Shown piece by piece: positions 30,291 to 37,630 of a DNA stretch of 37,630 bases. Position 1 is the stretch's first letter, and every line of letters starts with the position of its first letter. The position numbers and the translations under genes are program-made. The notes beneath the pieces are model-generated. The model made no database searches, had not been told where the DNA came from, and saw nothing but the letters and a program-made list of their open reading frames with translations. This stretch comes from a virus. The DNA lies in the IMG/VR virus record IMGVR_UViG_3300043449_002015, positions 1-37,630 of that record; one strand, 5' to 3'.

Positions 30291-30769
30291 TTCCATCTCT
30301 GCCGTCGAAATTCTGCGCTGACTATGTAACAGTGATCATAGATACCAGGGAACAGAAACCAGTGGATGTATCACCGCTAAAGTCAGTACGTGGCACGTTG
30401 GTAACTGCGGACTACTCCATCAAGGGATTAGAAGATCACGTGGCGATAGAACGCAAGAGCAAGCAGGACTTAATCCAATCGGTCGGTAGGGAACGTGATA
30501 GATTCGACCGTGTCGTACACAGGTTGCAAGCATATGAGACCAAAGCTATCGTTGTCGAGGCGACGTGGGAAGATCTCAAGGCTGGACTGTGGCGAGGGTC
30601 TGTCACTAGCTCTCAGGTGTGCGGTTCTGTGCTGGGGTGGATGGCGGCAGGTGTCCCGGTTCTTCTCGCGGGTAATGCTGAGCGTGCGGGGGATGCTATA
30701 GCCAGGATGTTGTATATAGCAGCCAGGCGTAGGTATGGTATTATCAGGTCTATGATTCAGGGGGTTTAA
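30287..30769 (+). CDS. ERCC4-type nuclease (putative junction resolvase)
   Basis: 160 residues, GAGGA overlapping the preceding stop. ERCC4 nuclease motifs in order: IIDTREQ (D19, R21, E22), TADYSI (D42, in place of the common G-D-Y), AIERKSKQDL (E55, R56, K57, D61) and GRERDRFDRVVHRL. This is the XPF/Mus81-type active site, without a helicase or HhH domain. In phages such small proteins probably cut branched recombination or replication intermediates. It may be functional partner to RecT and SSB, although they lie on the opposite arm. Confidence 0.8.
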   Translation: MIPSLPSKFCADYVTVIIDTREQKPVDVSPLKSVRGTLVTADYSIKGLEDHVAIERKSKQDLIQSVGRERDRFDRVVHRLQAYETKAIVVEATWEDLKAGLWRGSVTSSQVCGSVLGWMAAGVPVLLAGNAERAGDAIARMLYIAARRRYGIIRSMIQGV

Positions 30770-30771
30770 AA

Positions 30772-31443
30772 ATGTTTTTAAATACCTATAACGTGATGCC
30801 AGACGTAAGAATTTCATTAGACCTAACAGGTATTGATGAATATACAATAGACGTGAGCGATCTTGGTGGTGCTAATGTTACCTACTGCATTTATTCTTAT
30901 GAATCCTCTTTTCCAGTTTTACTAAAAAGTTTAAATCTAGTAACTAGCGGAATGCCTGGCCAGAAATTGACGATTATTTGTACGGGTGAAAATACAATTC
31001 TCGCAGTGCCATTTCAATTTGGGGTTAGTGCTATCTGGTTAGGTAGTTATGGTTCTCAGGTTACCTATACCAATATGGGTAACAGTTGGCTAATGACTAA
31101 TAGGTCAGCGTTAACAGATGGGCAAAATTATCCTGTTGAATCATATGACGGTACTAAATGGTCATCGCAGGCCTACATAACCACTGTTAATGGGATATTT
31201 GCGTTAATGTCGGGAACTATGACGAGTTTAGTCGCTGCAAATAATTCGCTAATGGGTTCGTTTCCTTTTGGTTTTGTGCCTCAGTATGGCTTTAGTGTAC
31301 AGGTTACGTATAAAAACACAGCAGGAGCAGCGCCCGCGTCGACGGATCTTGGTACGGACAATAATGCATTCGGCATAACTCCTACCGTTGATGCTGGTGG
31401 TTATGTTTACACTAATTTTATCTATCAAATACAACAGGTATAA
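30772..31443 (+). CDS. Beta-rich surface/fibre-like protein 1
   Basis: 223 residues, AGGGGG before ATG. Alternating hydrophobic strands dominate; residues about 55-107 (VTSGMPGQKLTIICTGEN ... YTNMGNSWLMT) repeat the domain seen in the 250 and 31681 products. The C-terminus (GGYVYTNFIYQIQQV) resembles that of the 31681 product (NYFYYNFVYRLSYPAPM). These are likely trimeric tail-fibre or decoration subunits. Placed just before terminase genes. No depolymerase motif. Confidence 0.55.
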   Translation: MFLNTYNVMPDVRISLDLTGIDEYTIDVSDLGGANVTYCIYSYESSFPVLLKSLNLVTSGMPGQKLTIICTGENTILAVPFQFGVSAIWLGSYGSQVTYTNMGNSWLMTNRSALTDGQNYPVESYDGTKWSSQAYITTVNGIFALMSGTMTSLVAANNSLMGSFPFGFVPQYGFSVQVTYKNTAGAAPASTDLGTDNNAFGITPTVDAGGYVYTNFIYQIQQV

Positions 31444-31444
31444 A

Positions 31445-31681
31445 ATGGAAGTTTTTGCTTTGTGTTTATCTGGTTTTTGCTTAGGTGCTTTGATAGCTGT
31501 GTGGTCTGAGCTAAAATTTTGTAGAGATGATTTGAAGTCTTCAAGTAAAAATCTACAAGAAATAGCAAATAGATTTACGACCGAACATAATTCTATGGCA
31601 AATAAAATTATTTCTCTAAATGATCAGGTTAATAATATTAAAATTTCTAGCATGCAAAATATAACTAAAGGATTTAAATAA
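31445..31681 (+). CDS. Small protein with N-terminal membrane helix and coiled coil
   Basis: 78 residues from ATG 31445, four bases behind the previous stop. Residues 3-20 (VFALCLSGFCLGALIAVW) are hydrophobic, then a polar coiled coil (RDDLKSSSKNLQEIANRF, IISLNDQVNNIKI). The layout resembles an inner-membrane spanin (Rz) though shorter, without a paired outer lipoprotein seen. The stop shares a base with the next ATG (TAATG). Between two fibre-like genes, it could also be a chaperone. Uncertain. Confidence 0.5.
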   Translation: MEVFALCLSGFCLGALIAVWSELKFCRDDLKSSSKNLQEIANRFTTEHNSMANKIISLNDQVNNIKISSMQNITKGFK

Positions 31682-32496
31682 TGGCGAATTTTAGACCAGC
31701 AAATTTAAAGCAAGGTCAACCATTTGGCGGAACAACTAGGAATTTGACGGTGACCTCTGGTTCATGTGTAGTTGCTGCAGATACGGACACGTTTTATTTA
31801 ATGACAACCGATACCCCGTATAACACACCTATTTATATTGCCCCTACTGCTAGAGAGGCTCAGCGCGTCACTCTGGTTTGCAATGCGTCTGATAGTAATT
31901 TGGACGGTGTGAGTATTAGCAGTGGTTTTCCTCCTTTTACATATCAAGGTCCTGACGTAATTCTATTTCATCAGGAGCGCGCAACATTTTGTTTTAATCA
32001 AGCATTGGGTATGTGGTTTTTAGAATCATACCCAGGAGAATATAGAAAATCATCAGGTGTTATCACGTACGAAACGGCATTAGGTCTTAACCTAGACCCA
32101 TTGAGAATTACGCCGTCTCCTGCTCTTGGTTTAATTGTGCCTATTTCTGGTGAAATAGTTCAATATTATGAAACAGGTGCAACGCCTTATATAGCTGGGT
32201 CTTTGAGATTTGGGGTTGCGACTCCGAGCAACAATTTTGGTGCGTCTAGCACTGTAGTTGCAACGACGGCAGGTCCTAATAGAAACAGATTATTGGTTTG
32301 TGGTTTTGGTAATTACGCATGGCAGGACTTCCAAGATCCTGCAGGCACTCCTCCTGTTCCTGCTATAGGAGATTACAATAATTTACTAGGTCAATGCTGG
32401 TATGTTCAAGCTCCAGTAGATTTAACAGGCGGAAACGCTTTGAATTATTTCTATTATAACTTTGTGTATAGATTAAGTTACCCTGCTCCTATGTAG
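31681..32496 (+). CDS. Beta-rich surface/fibre-like protein 2
   Basis: 271 residues, translationally coupled to the preceding gene. Residues about 20-115 hold the shared surface domain (SGSCVVAADTDTFYLM, QRVTLVCNASDSN, ALGMWFLES). Residues 130-271 end with VDLTGGNALNYFYYNFVYRL, similar to the end of the 30772 product. Probably a receptor-binding or decoration component; AT-rich relative to terminase genes downstream, as expected for host-range genes that exchange often. Confidence 0.55.
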   Translation: MANFRPANLKQGQPFGGTTRNLTVTSGSCVVAADTDTFYLMTTDTPYNTPIYIAPTAREAQRVTLVCNASDSNLDGVSISSGFPPFTYQGPDVILFHQERATFCFNQALGMWFLESYPGEYRKSSGVITYETALGLNLDPLRITPSPALGLIVPISGEIVQYYETGATPYIAGSLRFGVATPSNNFGASSTVVATTAGPNRNRLLVCGFGNYAWQDFQDPAGTPPVPAIGDYNNLLGQCWYVQAPVDLTGGNALNYFYYNFVYRLSYPAPM

Positions 32497-32505
32497 GTTG
32501 TGACT

Positions 32506-32919
32506 ATGTTTAAGCCTGGTGTTTCTGGTAACCCTAAGGGTCGCCCTATTGTTCCAGAAGAGGTGAGGGGAATTCCTAGACTTACCTCTGAAGAAGTTAA
32601 GCGCTGTATTGCAAAATATTTACGTAAAAACATTAGGGAAATACATGACACTTACAATGATGATCAGTTCTTTGGCAATCTTAGCGCTCTGGATGCTATT
32701 GTTGTTAGTATTATCAAAAATGCGGTAGAGGACCCTAGAGGTGATGTTAATCGCCTAGAGTTCCTGATACAAAGGGCTGGGGTTCCTCTCAAAGTAGAGT
32801 ACGACGACAGTGATGAAATAGACGAGGTCTTCGATTCAATACCAGTGGAGAGCTTGTTGCAACTCGTGAAAGATTCCAAGAGGGAGGGAGTCAATGCCGT
32901 TGAAGCCGGGGAAAGATAA
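32506..32919 (+). CDS. terS: Terminase small subunit (putative)
   Basis: 137 residues; ATG 32506 preferred to in-frame GTG 32500 because of the ribosome-site distance. The N-terminus FKPGVSGNPKGRP is the signature of DUF5681-type proteins often found as small terminases. A helical central region (SEEVKRCIAKYLRKNIREIHDTY) and an acidic C-terminus (DDSDEIDEVFDS) suit a DNA-recognition and motor-contact protein. It lies two genes before the large subunit. Confidence 0.6.
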   Translation: MFKPGVSGNPKGRPIVPEEVRGIPRLTSEEVKRCIAKYLRKNIREIHDTYNDDQFFGNLSALDAIVVSIIKNAVEDPRGDVNRLEFLIQRAGVPLKVEYDDSDEIDEVFDSIPVESLLQLVKDSKREGVNAVEAGER

Positions 32920-33067
32920 GGGAACCATCAGTATTAATATAGCAAAAATGATTCAAGAGGGTGAAAGACCCGATGTAGCAGCCGCAAGGGCTTATAGCAA
33001 CGCAGGTCAATCTAAGAGGCCCAAGGCATCAAAACCAAAGGGTAAGCGTGGAAAATCAACAGGATAA
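32894..33067 (+). CDS. 57-residue Lys-rich protein between terminase genes
   Basis: ATG 32894 with GGGAGGGAG upstream, overlapping the small-terminase end by 26 bp and the large-terminase start by 20 bp, each in another frame. MPLKPGKDKGTISINIAKMI, a short helix (RPDVAAARAYSNAG) and a basic tail (KRPKASKPKGKRGKSTG). The tail could bind DNA. Probably a packaging accessory protein. Confidence 0.65.
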   Translation: MPLKPGKDKGTISINIAKMIQEGERPDVAAARAYSNAGQSKRPKASKPKGKRGKSTG

Positions 33068-34427
33068 AGCGCTTCTCAGAAAAGTTGTGAACTACTGTTG
33101 GCGCCGAGGGATGTTGGGCTATAAGCTTGACAGTCTCCAGTCGTCGATATCGGATACGTTAAGGACAGGGAATCAACGTAAGTCTTTGATCCTGTCCAGT
33201 AGACAAATAGGCAAATCTTTCTGGGGATGTGTTTTTGCCCTGGAATACCTGATTCGAAACCCAGGAAAAATAGCCAGGATTATATCGGATACAGAGAAAC
33301 AGGCCCACAACATTGTTCAGGATAACCTAATAAAGATCATAGAAGACGCTCCCAAGGGTTTTATTGTACGCAAGAAGAGCGAGTTGCGATGGGACCTTGC
33401 CAACGGATCAAGTCTAAGGTTGGGGGCTATGGCTAGGTCAAATGTAGATTCCAACCGAGGTTCTAACTGTGGGTTATGCATATACGAAGAACCTGGGTTC
33501 ACATCCCCTGACGATTTCACCTATGCGGTTTCATCAGTCATGGGTCCTCAGTTATTGAGAAGCAAGGGCCGAGAGGTGTTCATATCTACCCCCTCGGTTG
33601 TTCCTGACCATCCATTGCATACACAAATCAAACCCTACTGTGAGGGTATAGGGTCGTTTTTTCAGTACACGGTGTACGATTCCCCATCTATTACGGATGA
33701 CATGATAGAAGAGGCTATCAGGAGATGCGGAGGAGAGAACACAGTAGCGTTTCGTAGAGAATATCTAGCTGAGATTCTAAGGATTGACGAGCTAATGGTT
33801 GTTCCTTGGAGCGATAACTATGTATCCGTGATGCATATGTCCCCTGAAACGAAGTGGGCCATAACATGCGATTGGGGCGGAACCCGTGACAAGACCGCAA
33901 TACTTCTTCACTGTTATTCCTATCATGAGGACAAAGACTACATTCTCGACGAGATGATATTTGAACCAAATACATCGACGCGAACCATTGTTACGGGCCT
34001 TCAAACCATGGTTGCTAAGAACGGAGTTCACGTATCAAGGCACTATGCAGACGTCCCAGGTCAAGTTCAGGTGGACCTTGCAGATACCTACAAGCTAAGT
34101 GTAATCGTACCTCCAAAGTCAGACTGGCTAGGAGGTGTACAGACCATGGCAGCCAGGATGGCCGCAGGTAAGATAGTAATAAATCCACAATGCAAGTTCC
34201 TGATTAATTCGTGCATTAACGGAATGTTTAATAAGACAAAGACAGACTTCCTACGCAACGAGGAACTTGGACACTGTGATGCTCTAGCAGCTCTCATGTA
34301 TGCAATAAAGACTCGTGACACATCTAATCCTTATATAGACAGAAAAACAGGGTTCGGGAATATGGCTCCGGTATTTAAACCTAAGTCAGAAATACAGATT
34401 CCCAAAAGGTTTGGTAAGTTCAAATGA
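33048..34427 (+). CDS. terL: Terminase large subunit (packaging ATPase-nuclease)
   Basis: 459 residues from GTG 33048 (AAGGG six bases upstream). ATPase: Walker A SSRQIGKS (50-57), Walker B LCIYEE (143-148) with Glu where most relatives have Asp before the catalytic Glu, motif III VFISTPS (177-183). RNase H-like nuclease: D275 (ITCDWGG), D335 (YADVPG), D411 (GHCDALAAL). It drives DNA into the capsid through the portal and cuts it. The stop overlaps the next ATG. The packaging strategy cannot be read from the sequence. Confidence 0.9.
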   Translation: MENQQDKALLRKVVNYCWRRGMLGYKLDSLQSSISDTLRTGNQRKSLILSSRQIGKSFWGCVFALEYLIRNPGKIARIISDTEKQAHNIVQDNLIKIIEDAPKGFIVRKKSELRWDLANGSSLRLGAMARSNVDSNRGSNCGLCIYEEPGFTSPDDFTYAVSSVMGPQLLRSKGREVFISTPSVVPDHPLHTQIKPYCEGIGSFFQYTVYDSPSITDDMIEEAIRRCGGENTVAFRREYLAEILRIDELMVVPWSDNYVSVMHMSPETKWAITCDWGGTRDKTAILLHCYSYHEDKDYILDEMIFEPNTSTRTIVTGLQTMVAKNGVHVSRHYADVPGQVQVDLADTYKLSVIVPPKSDWLGGVQTMAARMAAGKIVINPQCKFLINSCINGMFNKTKTDFLRNEELGHCDALAALMYAIKTRDTSNPYIDRKTGFGNMAPVFKPKSEIQIPKRFGKFK

Positions 34428-34804
34428 AAATACGCATATCAAAGGTCCTGGATGTTTCAAAGTTTCTAGAGACAGAAGCAGGAAACCAGTTAAAAGATGT
34501 CCTCATGTATCTAGGTGAGTTTACCCAGCAGATTGTGCAGGCTGTAGGGGGGAAGCTTAGCTACGTAGATAATTTCCTTAGTGAGGTTAAAACAATTACC
34601 GCTAAGAATAATGAGGAAATAACGGTCAGTGTAAGCGGGAAAAGGATATTTGATGTCAGGGTTATTAGGTCTTTAAGCCCTGAATTCTACATTATTGAGC
34701 GGTTTGGTTGGAAATACGACAACTCTGGTAATATTAATTTAACTTTAGCTGTAACAGGTGCGCCCACACAGCCAATTCAGTACGAAATATTAATTCTTTA
34801 TTAG
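34424..34804 (+). CDS. Conserved small structural protein (unknown)
   Basis: 126 residues, ATGA overlap with terL. Helical N-terminus (EAGNQLKDVLMYLGEFTQQIVQAV), then a beta half (SYVDNFLSEVKTITAKNNEEITVSV, KRIFDVRVIRS) and GWKYDNSGNINLTLAVTG...IQYEILILY. This pattern is frequent in small head or fibre-attached phage proteins. Position between terminase and scaffold supports a virion role. Confidence 0.5.
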   Translation: MKIRISKVLDVSKFLETEAGNQLKDVLMYLGEFTQQIVQAVGGKLSYVDNFLSEVKTITAKNNEEITVSVSGKRIFDVRVIRSLSPEFYIIERFGWKYDNSGNINLTLAVTGAPTQPIQYEILILY

Positions 34805-34811
34805 AGGAAAT

Positions 34812-35720
34812 ATGGAAGAACTAGCACAAACTAGCGTTAGTACGCCGGATATTGTCCATAGCGAGGGGCTAGAGGGTTCTCTGCCAGCTGTCGAAACTGA
34901 GTCCAAAGAGTCGCCGACCCTTGATTTAAAGTCTACGAAACACAAAGTCAAAATAGACGATCAAGAGAGCGAAGTTTCTTATGATGATCTTATCAAAGGG
35001 TACCAGTTAGAGAAGGTTTCGCGTAGAAAGATGCAGGAAGCCGCCAAGCTTCGCGATGAAGCCTATGAATATATTCAGGGTTCACGCAAGGAAGGGTTGC
35101 AATACCTAAAAAACCACATTCCAGAAGAACAATTGATTCAACAAGCCGTAGAGTTCCTAGAGGAGCGTGTGAAATACGAGAACATGCCAGAGGAACAGCG
35201 CGAGTTGATGAAACTCAAGCGTGAAATTGAGCATTACAAGGCTAAAGAGGAAGAGCAGAAGCAGTCAGCAGCAAAAACAAAGCTTGAACAGGAAGAAATT
35301 CAGGCTATGGACTACCTGGACCGCATGCTAAGCGACCAGGTTGTTAAGCTTAGAAATAAATATGGTAACATTGTGGGTACTGGCATAGCTAACGAGATAG
35401 CCAGACAACTTGAGGCGTATGAGCTAGCAAGATCGGACGGCGAAGACTCCGACGAACCGGATATCGAGGCCATATCTGACAAAGCTTGGCAACGCTGGGA
35501 CAAGACGGTCAATGACTACCTTGCGAGTATGACGGTCGAAGACATTGTTAGACGTCTTCCTAAAGAACTACTAAAGGGGTTACGTAAGCAGGACCTTGAA
35601 ACGGCTCTTTCACAGTTGCCAACTGGGAGAAAGATACCAACGCAAGCTAACGCTTCAAAGACCCAAAAGATTGATGACGAACCATTTGAAAGCAAATGGG
35701 AAAGAATGTTCGGTAAGTAA
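34812..35720 (+). CDS. Capsid scaffolding protein
   Basis: 302 residues, GAGGAAAT before ATG. After an acidic, Ser/Thr-rich N-terminus, VKIDDQESEVSYDDLIKGYQLEKVSRRKMQEA (residues about 45-75; quoted here in parts: VKIDDQESEVSYDDLI and KGYQLEKVSRRKMQ) is the usual scaffold opening. Long charged helices follow (about 75-190), and the end is basic/aromatic (FESKWERMFGK), a likely coat-binding segment. It guides capsid assembly and is later lost. It sits two genes before the capsid gene. Confidence 0.75.
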   Translation: MEELAQTSVSTPDIVHSEGLEGSLPAVETESKESPTLDLKSTKHKVKIDDQESEVSYDDLIKGYQLEKVSRRKMQEAAKLRDEAYEYIQGSRKEGLQYLKNHIPEEQLIQQAVEFLEERVKYENMPEEQRELMKLKREIEHYKAKEEEQKQSAAKTKLEQEEIQAMDYLDRMLSDQVVKLRNKYGNIVGTGIANEIARQLEAYELARSDGEDSDEPDIEAISDKAWQRWDKTVNDYLASMTVEDIVRRLPKELLKGLRKQDLETALSQLPTGRKIPTQANASKTQKIDDEPFESKWERMFGK

Positions 35721-35742
35721 TTAATAACTTTAGAGGAAAAAA

Positions 35743-36276
35743 ATGGGACAACCCAGCATTTATTATGACAGTGCTCCACTTGCCTCCGCAGACTCTTACA
35801 CTTTGCGATTTCTGTACACAGCCTACGCCTCGCCGCCGCAGCTTGTTCCCGTGCCAGCTAATTCCGCAACTATTTTTTCTGGTATTAGTGGAACAACCCT
35901 AATAACCAATGATGCTGCAGGACAAGCTAAAATAGACGGTTTCTTGGGAACGTCGAGTGAGTTCCTGGTTGCTCAAGTAGCCTCTGTTGGTGCTGGTAAT
36001 AATGCAGCAGGATCGGTAATCATAAATCTTTCTGGCCAATCCAAGATGGCTACTGGTGGAAAAGTTACAAGATTTGGCACTACCGGCTCGTTTGCGGCGG
36101 TGGATCAAGTTTTCTTGTTGCCGGTCACAGCATTGCCTAGCATTGCGGGTGCGGTTCCAACGGTTAATAATATCGCCACTGGAGCCTATGGAAATATCGC
36201 ACTTACGTATGTAATGCCAAGCGCGGTTTTAGCTGGTCAGTATTTAATGATTGAAGTTTACTTTTATCCTCAATAA
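35743..36276 (+). CDS. Capsid decoration-type protein (putative)
   Basis: 177 residues, GAGGAAAAAA before ATG. All-beta, rich in Ala/Gly/Ser/Val/Thr (SIYYDSAPLASADSYTLRF, AAGSVIINLSGQSK, YVMPSAVLAGQYLMIEVYFYPQ). Lies directly before the capsid gene. Small Ala/Gly-rich beta proteins in this place are usually head decoration proteins. Not assigned by motif. Confidence 0.55.
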   Translation: MGQPSIYYDSAPLASADSYTLRFLYTAYASPPQLVPVPANSATIFSGISGTTLITNDAAGQAKIDGFLGTSSEFLVAQVASVGAGNNAAGSVIINLSGQSKMATGGKVTRFGTTGSFAAVDQVFLLPVTALPSIAGAVPTVNNIATGAYGNIALTYVMPSAVLAGQYLMIEVYFYPQ

Positions 36277-36329
36277 TAACCATACGGCTCTCTAGGATGG
36301 GGGGCCTGTAACCCAGGGAAGGGTGTTTT

Positions 36330-37630
36330 ATGGCTGCTTTTGCAGACGCAACACAAGTAAATATATTTAAAACAAGATATGCCGACCAAATTGCTGATTT
36401 AATCCCTCGTGAAATGCATTTATCCAGGGATATTCCGTTTAGTCAAACCGCACGTGTCGGTGCGAACTATGTAGCAGCGGCTATATTGTCAGCTGAGACA
36501 GGTTGGACATTGGCAGATGGTTTGAGTGCAGCAGTACTTAACTCACCTAGATCTGGTACAGTTAAGCAAGCTACCATCAATGCTGCAACCACGACACTAT
36601 CTTCAGTGGTTCCTTGGTCAAGCTTCTCTCGTTCTTCTGGTGGAGACGAGGTTGCTTTCATCGAGGCTACTAAGTACATCGTAAAGAACAACCTTAAGTC
36701 CCATGAGAGATTGCAAGAAACTCTACGTATCTATGCAAACTCTTATGATCAGCTTGGTTACGTGTCTTACTATACTGGTGTATATGACAACGTTTCTTGG
36801 ACCAATGGTAGTGGAACAATAAATGGGATTACTTTTTCAGGTGGAATTAGCACAACCCCTGTTAGTGGGACGCAATATGCTGTTTTGTTTGAACCTGGTC
36901 AGTTTGCAGCTGGTCACTGGGTAGGTAATGACGGAAACCCAGGGTGTGCGGTTTATTTGATCAATAACGTTGGTTCCGTAGTAGCAAGCGGATCTCTTGT
37001 TAAAGTTTATACAGATTATCACTACATTGTGGTTGATTTCGGTGGTTCAGTACCTCCATCAGCGACCGCAGAATATTCACCTTTACAAATTCCAGCGTCA
37101 GGAACCCTGCGTGTTTGTTTTCAAGGTATGGAATTTAATTCATCAATTGCAGGAACAACTACATCAAGTGCTTATGTTGGTATCCAACGTATCATGGGTA
37201 CTCAAACCGGTAGTTTGTTTGGCATCACAGTAGATAACTACAGCTTGTGGCAATCTTCAGTGTTTAACTGTAATGGCCAATACCTCAGCTTTGACATGAT
37301 CCAAAAGGGTCTTGGTCAGATGTATAACCATAGCGGGGTCGAAGGTGATATCAAGATATATCTTAACCCTAATGCATGGGCAAGACTTGCAGTAGATCAA
37401 GCATCACTAAGAATGTACGACTCTAGCTACAAAGTAACCAGAGCAGAAAACGGCTTCAAAGAGCTCCGTTACGAATCTCAAACAGGTTCTGCATCTTTGG
37501 TTAGTCACCGATGCGTAAAAGAGGGAGAGGCATTTGGTCTTTTCTTAAGCAGCTGGGTCCGAGGTGGTAGCGCAGAAATTTCGATGACGGTCCCTGGTTC
37601 TAATGTTCCGATCATCTACCCTCTAGAGTC
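36330..37630 (+). CDS. Major capsid protein, N-terminal part (continues at 1-233)
   Basis: The gene starts at ATG 36330 with AAGGGTG nine bases upstream, runs off the window and is completed at 1-233, giving 468 residues in all. It begins MAAFADATQVNIFKTRYADQ; EATKYIVKNNLKSHERLQETLRIYA (residues about 110-135; shown in part: EATKYIVKNN, ERLQETLRIYA) is the spine helix of an HK97-type coat. Residues about 150-275 are a Gly/Ser/Thr-rich beta region, longer than in compact coats and probably an inserted surface domain. Then YNHSGVEGDIKIYLNPNAWARL and the P-domain region follow. Scaffold and decoration genes upstream support the call. Confidence 0.85.
   Translation, partial: MAAFADATQVNIFKTRYADQIADLIPREMHLSRDIPFSQTARVGANYVAAAILSAETGWTLADGLSAAVLNSPRSGTVKQATINAATTTLSSVVPWSSFSRSSGGDEVAFIEATKYIVKNNLKSHERLQETLRIYANSYDQLGYVSYYTGVYDNVSWTNGSGTINGITFSGGISTTPVSGTQYAVLFEPGQFAAGHWVGNDGNPGCAVYLINNVGSVVASGSLVKVYTDYHYIVVDFGGSVPPSATAEYSPLQIPASGTLRVCFQGMEFNSSIAGTTTSSAYVGIQRIMGTQTGSLFGITVDNYSLWQSSVFNCNGQYLSFDMIQKGLGQMYNHSGVEGDIKIYLNPNAWARLAVDQASLRMYDSSYKVTRAENGFKELRYESQTGSASLVSHRCVKEGEAFGLFLSSWVRGGSAEISMTVPGSNVPIIYPLE
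37504..37630. repeat. Terminal direct repeat, copy 2
   Basis: Identical to bases 1-127; marks the closing point of the circular genome. Confidence 0.95.

Noticed and set aside
1-37630. CRISPR arrays, insertion sequences, tRNAs, integrase, diversity-generating retroelement
   Set aside because: None seen: no regular spaced repeats, no transposase or reverse transcriptase motifs, no tyrosine or serine recombinase.

Overview
The window is a complete, circularly assembled genome of a tailed bacteriophage, about 37.5 kb. Bases 1-127 are identical to 37504-37630, so the contig closes on itself, and the cut lies inside the major capsid protein gene (36330 to the end, continuing at 1-233). A T7/P22-style virion set (portal, short adaptor, one very large nozzle protein, several internal ejection proteins, no tape measure, no sheath or tube) indicates a podovirus. 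Sigma70-type promoters, Shine-Dalgarno sites, a perfect DnaA box (TTATCCACA) and a small M15 endopeptidase without a wall-binding domain suggest a Gram-negative, probably proteobacterial, host. I cannot name the host or the phage genus.

Layout: (1) 30.8-37.6 kb and 0-15.8 kb, + strand, is the late/structural arm: surface or fibre-like proteins, terminase small and large subunits, scaffold, decoration, capsid, adaptor, nozzle, portal, four internal/ejection proteins, small surface protein, possible holin, M15 endolysin. (2) 15.8-17.8 kb, - strand, is a recombination operon: Gp157-like protein, RecT, SSB and a small helical protein. (3) A divergent promoter at 17.82-17.88 kb drives rightwards an XRE regulator, an unknown protein, an archaeo-eukaryotic-type primase and a second small HTH protein. 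(4) 19.4-26.3 kb is an AT-richer accessory/early region: a GIY-YIG-like (T5orf172) nuclease, a short - strand operon of small proteins, and about 18 small + strand genes, several of which look like diverged copies of one family. (5) 26.3-29.2 kb is a replication/control region: SF3 helicase, a 0.5-kb non-coding stretch with repeated ACTTGTC-type boxes around an AT-rich core (candidate origin), and a KilA-N protein on the - strand. (6) 29.1-30.8 kb holds a polytopic membrane protein, a DnaA box inside an inverted repeat, a small membrane protein and an ERCC4-type nuclease.

How it works together (inference): the phage primes and unwinds its own DNA with a stand-alone primase plus SF3 helicase at its own origin, uses RecT, SSB and the ERCC4 nuclease for recombination, and borrows the host replicative polymerase, since no DNA or RNA polymerase gene is visible. 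XRE, HTH and KilA-N regulators without an integrase leave open an extrachromosomal (phage-plasmid-like) or strictly lytic life. The most notable unexplained items are a candidate -1 frameshift gene at 24.1 kb, the iteron-like origin whose box also overlaps the KilA-N promoter start, a 10-bp motif (GGCGYTGCCA) scattered through the early region, duplicated hairpin leaders, and the array of small paralogues.
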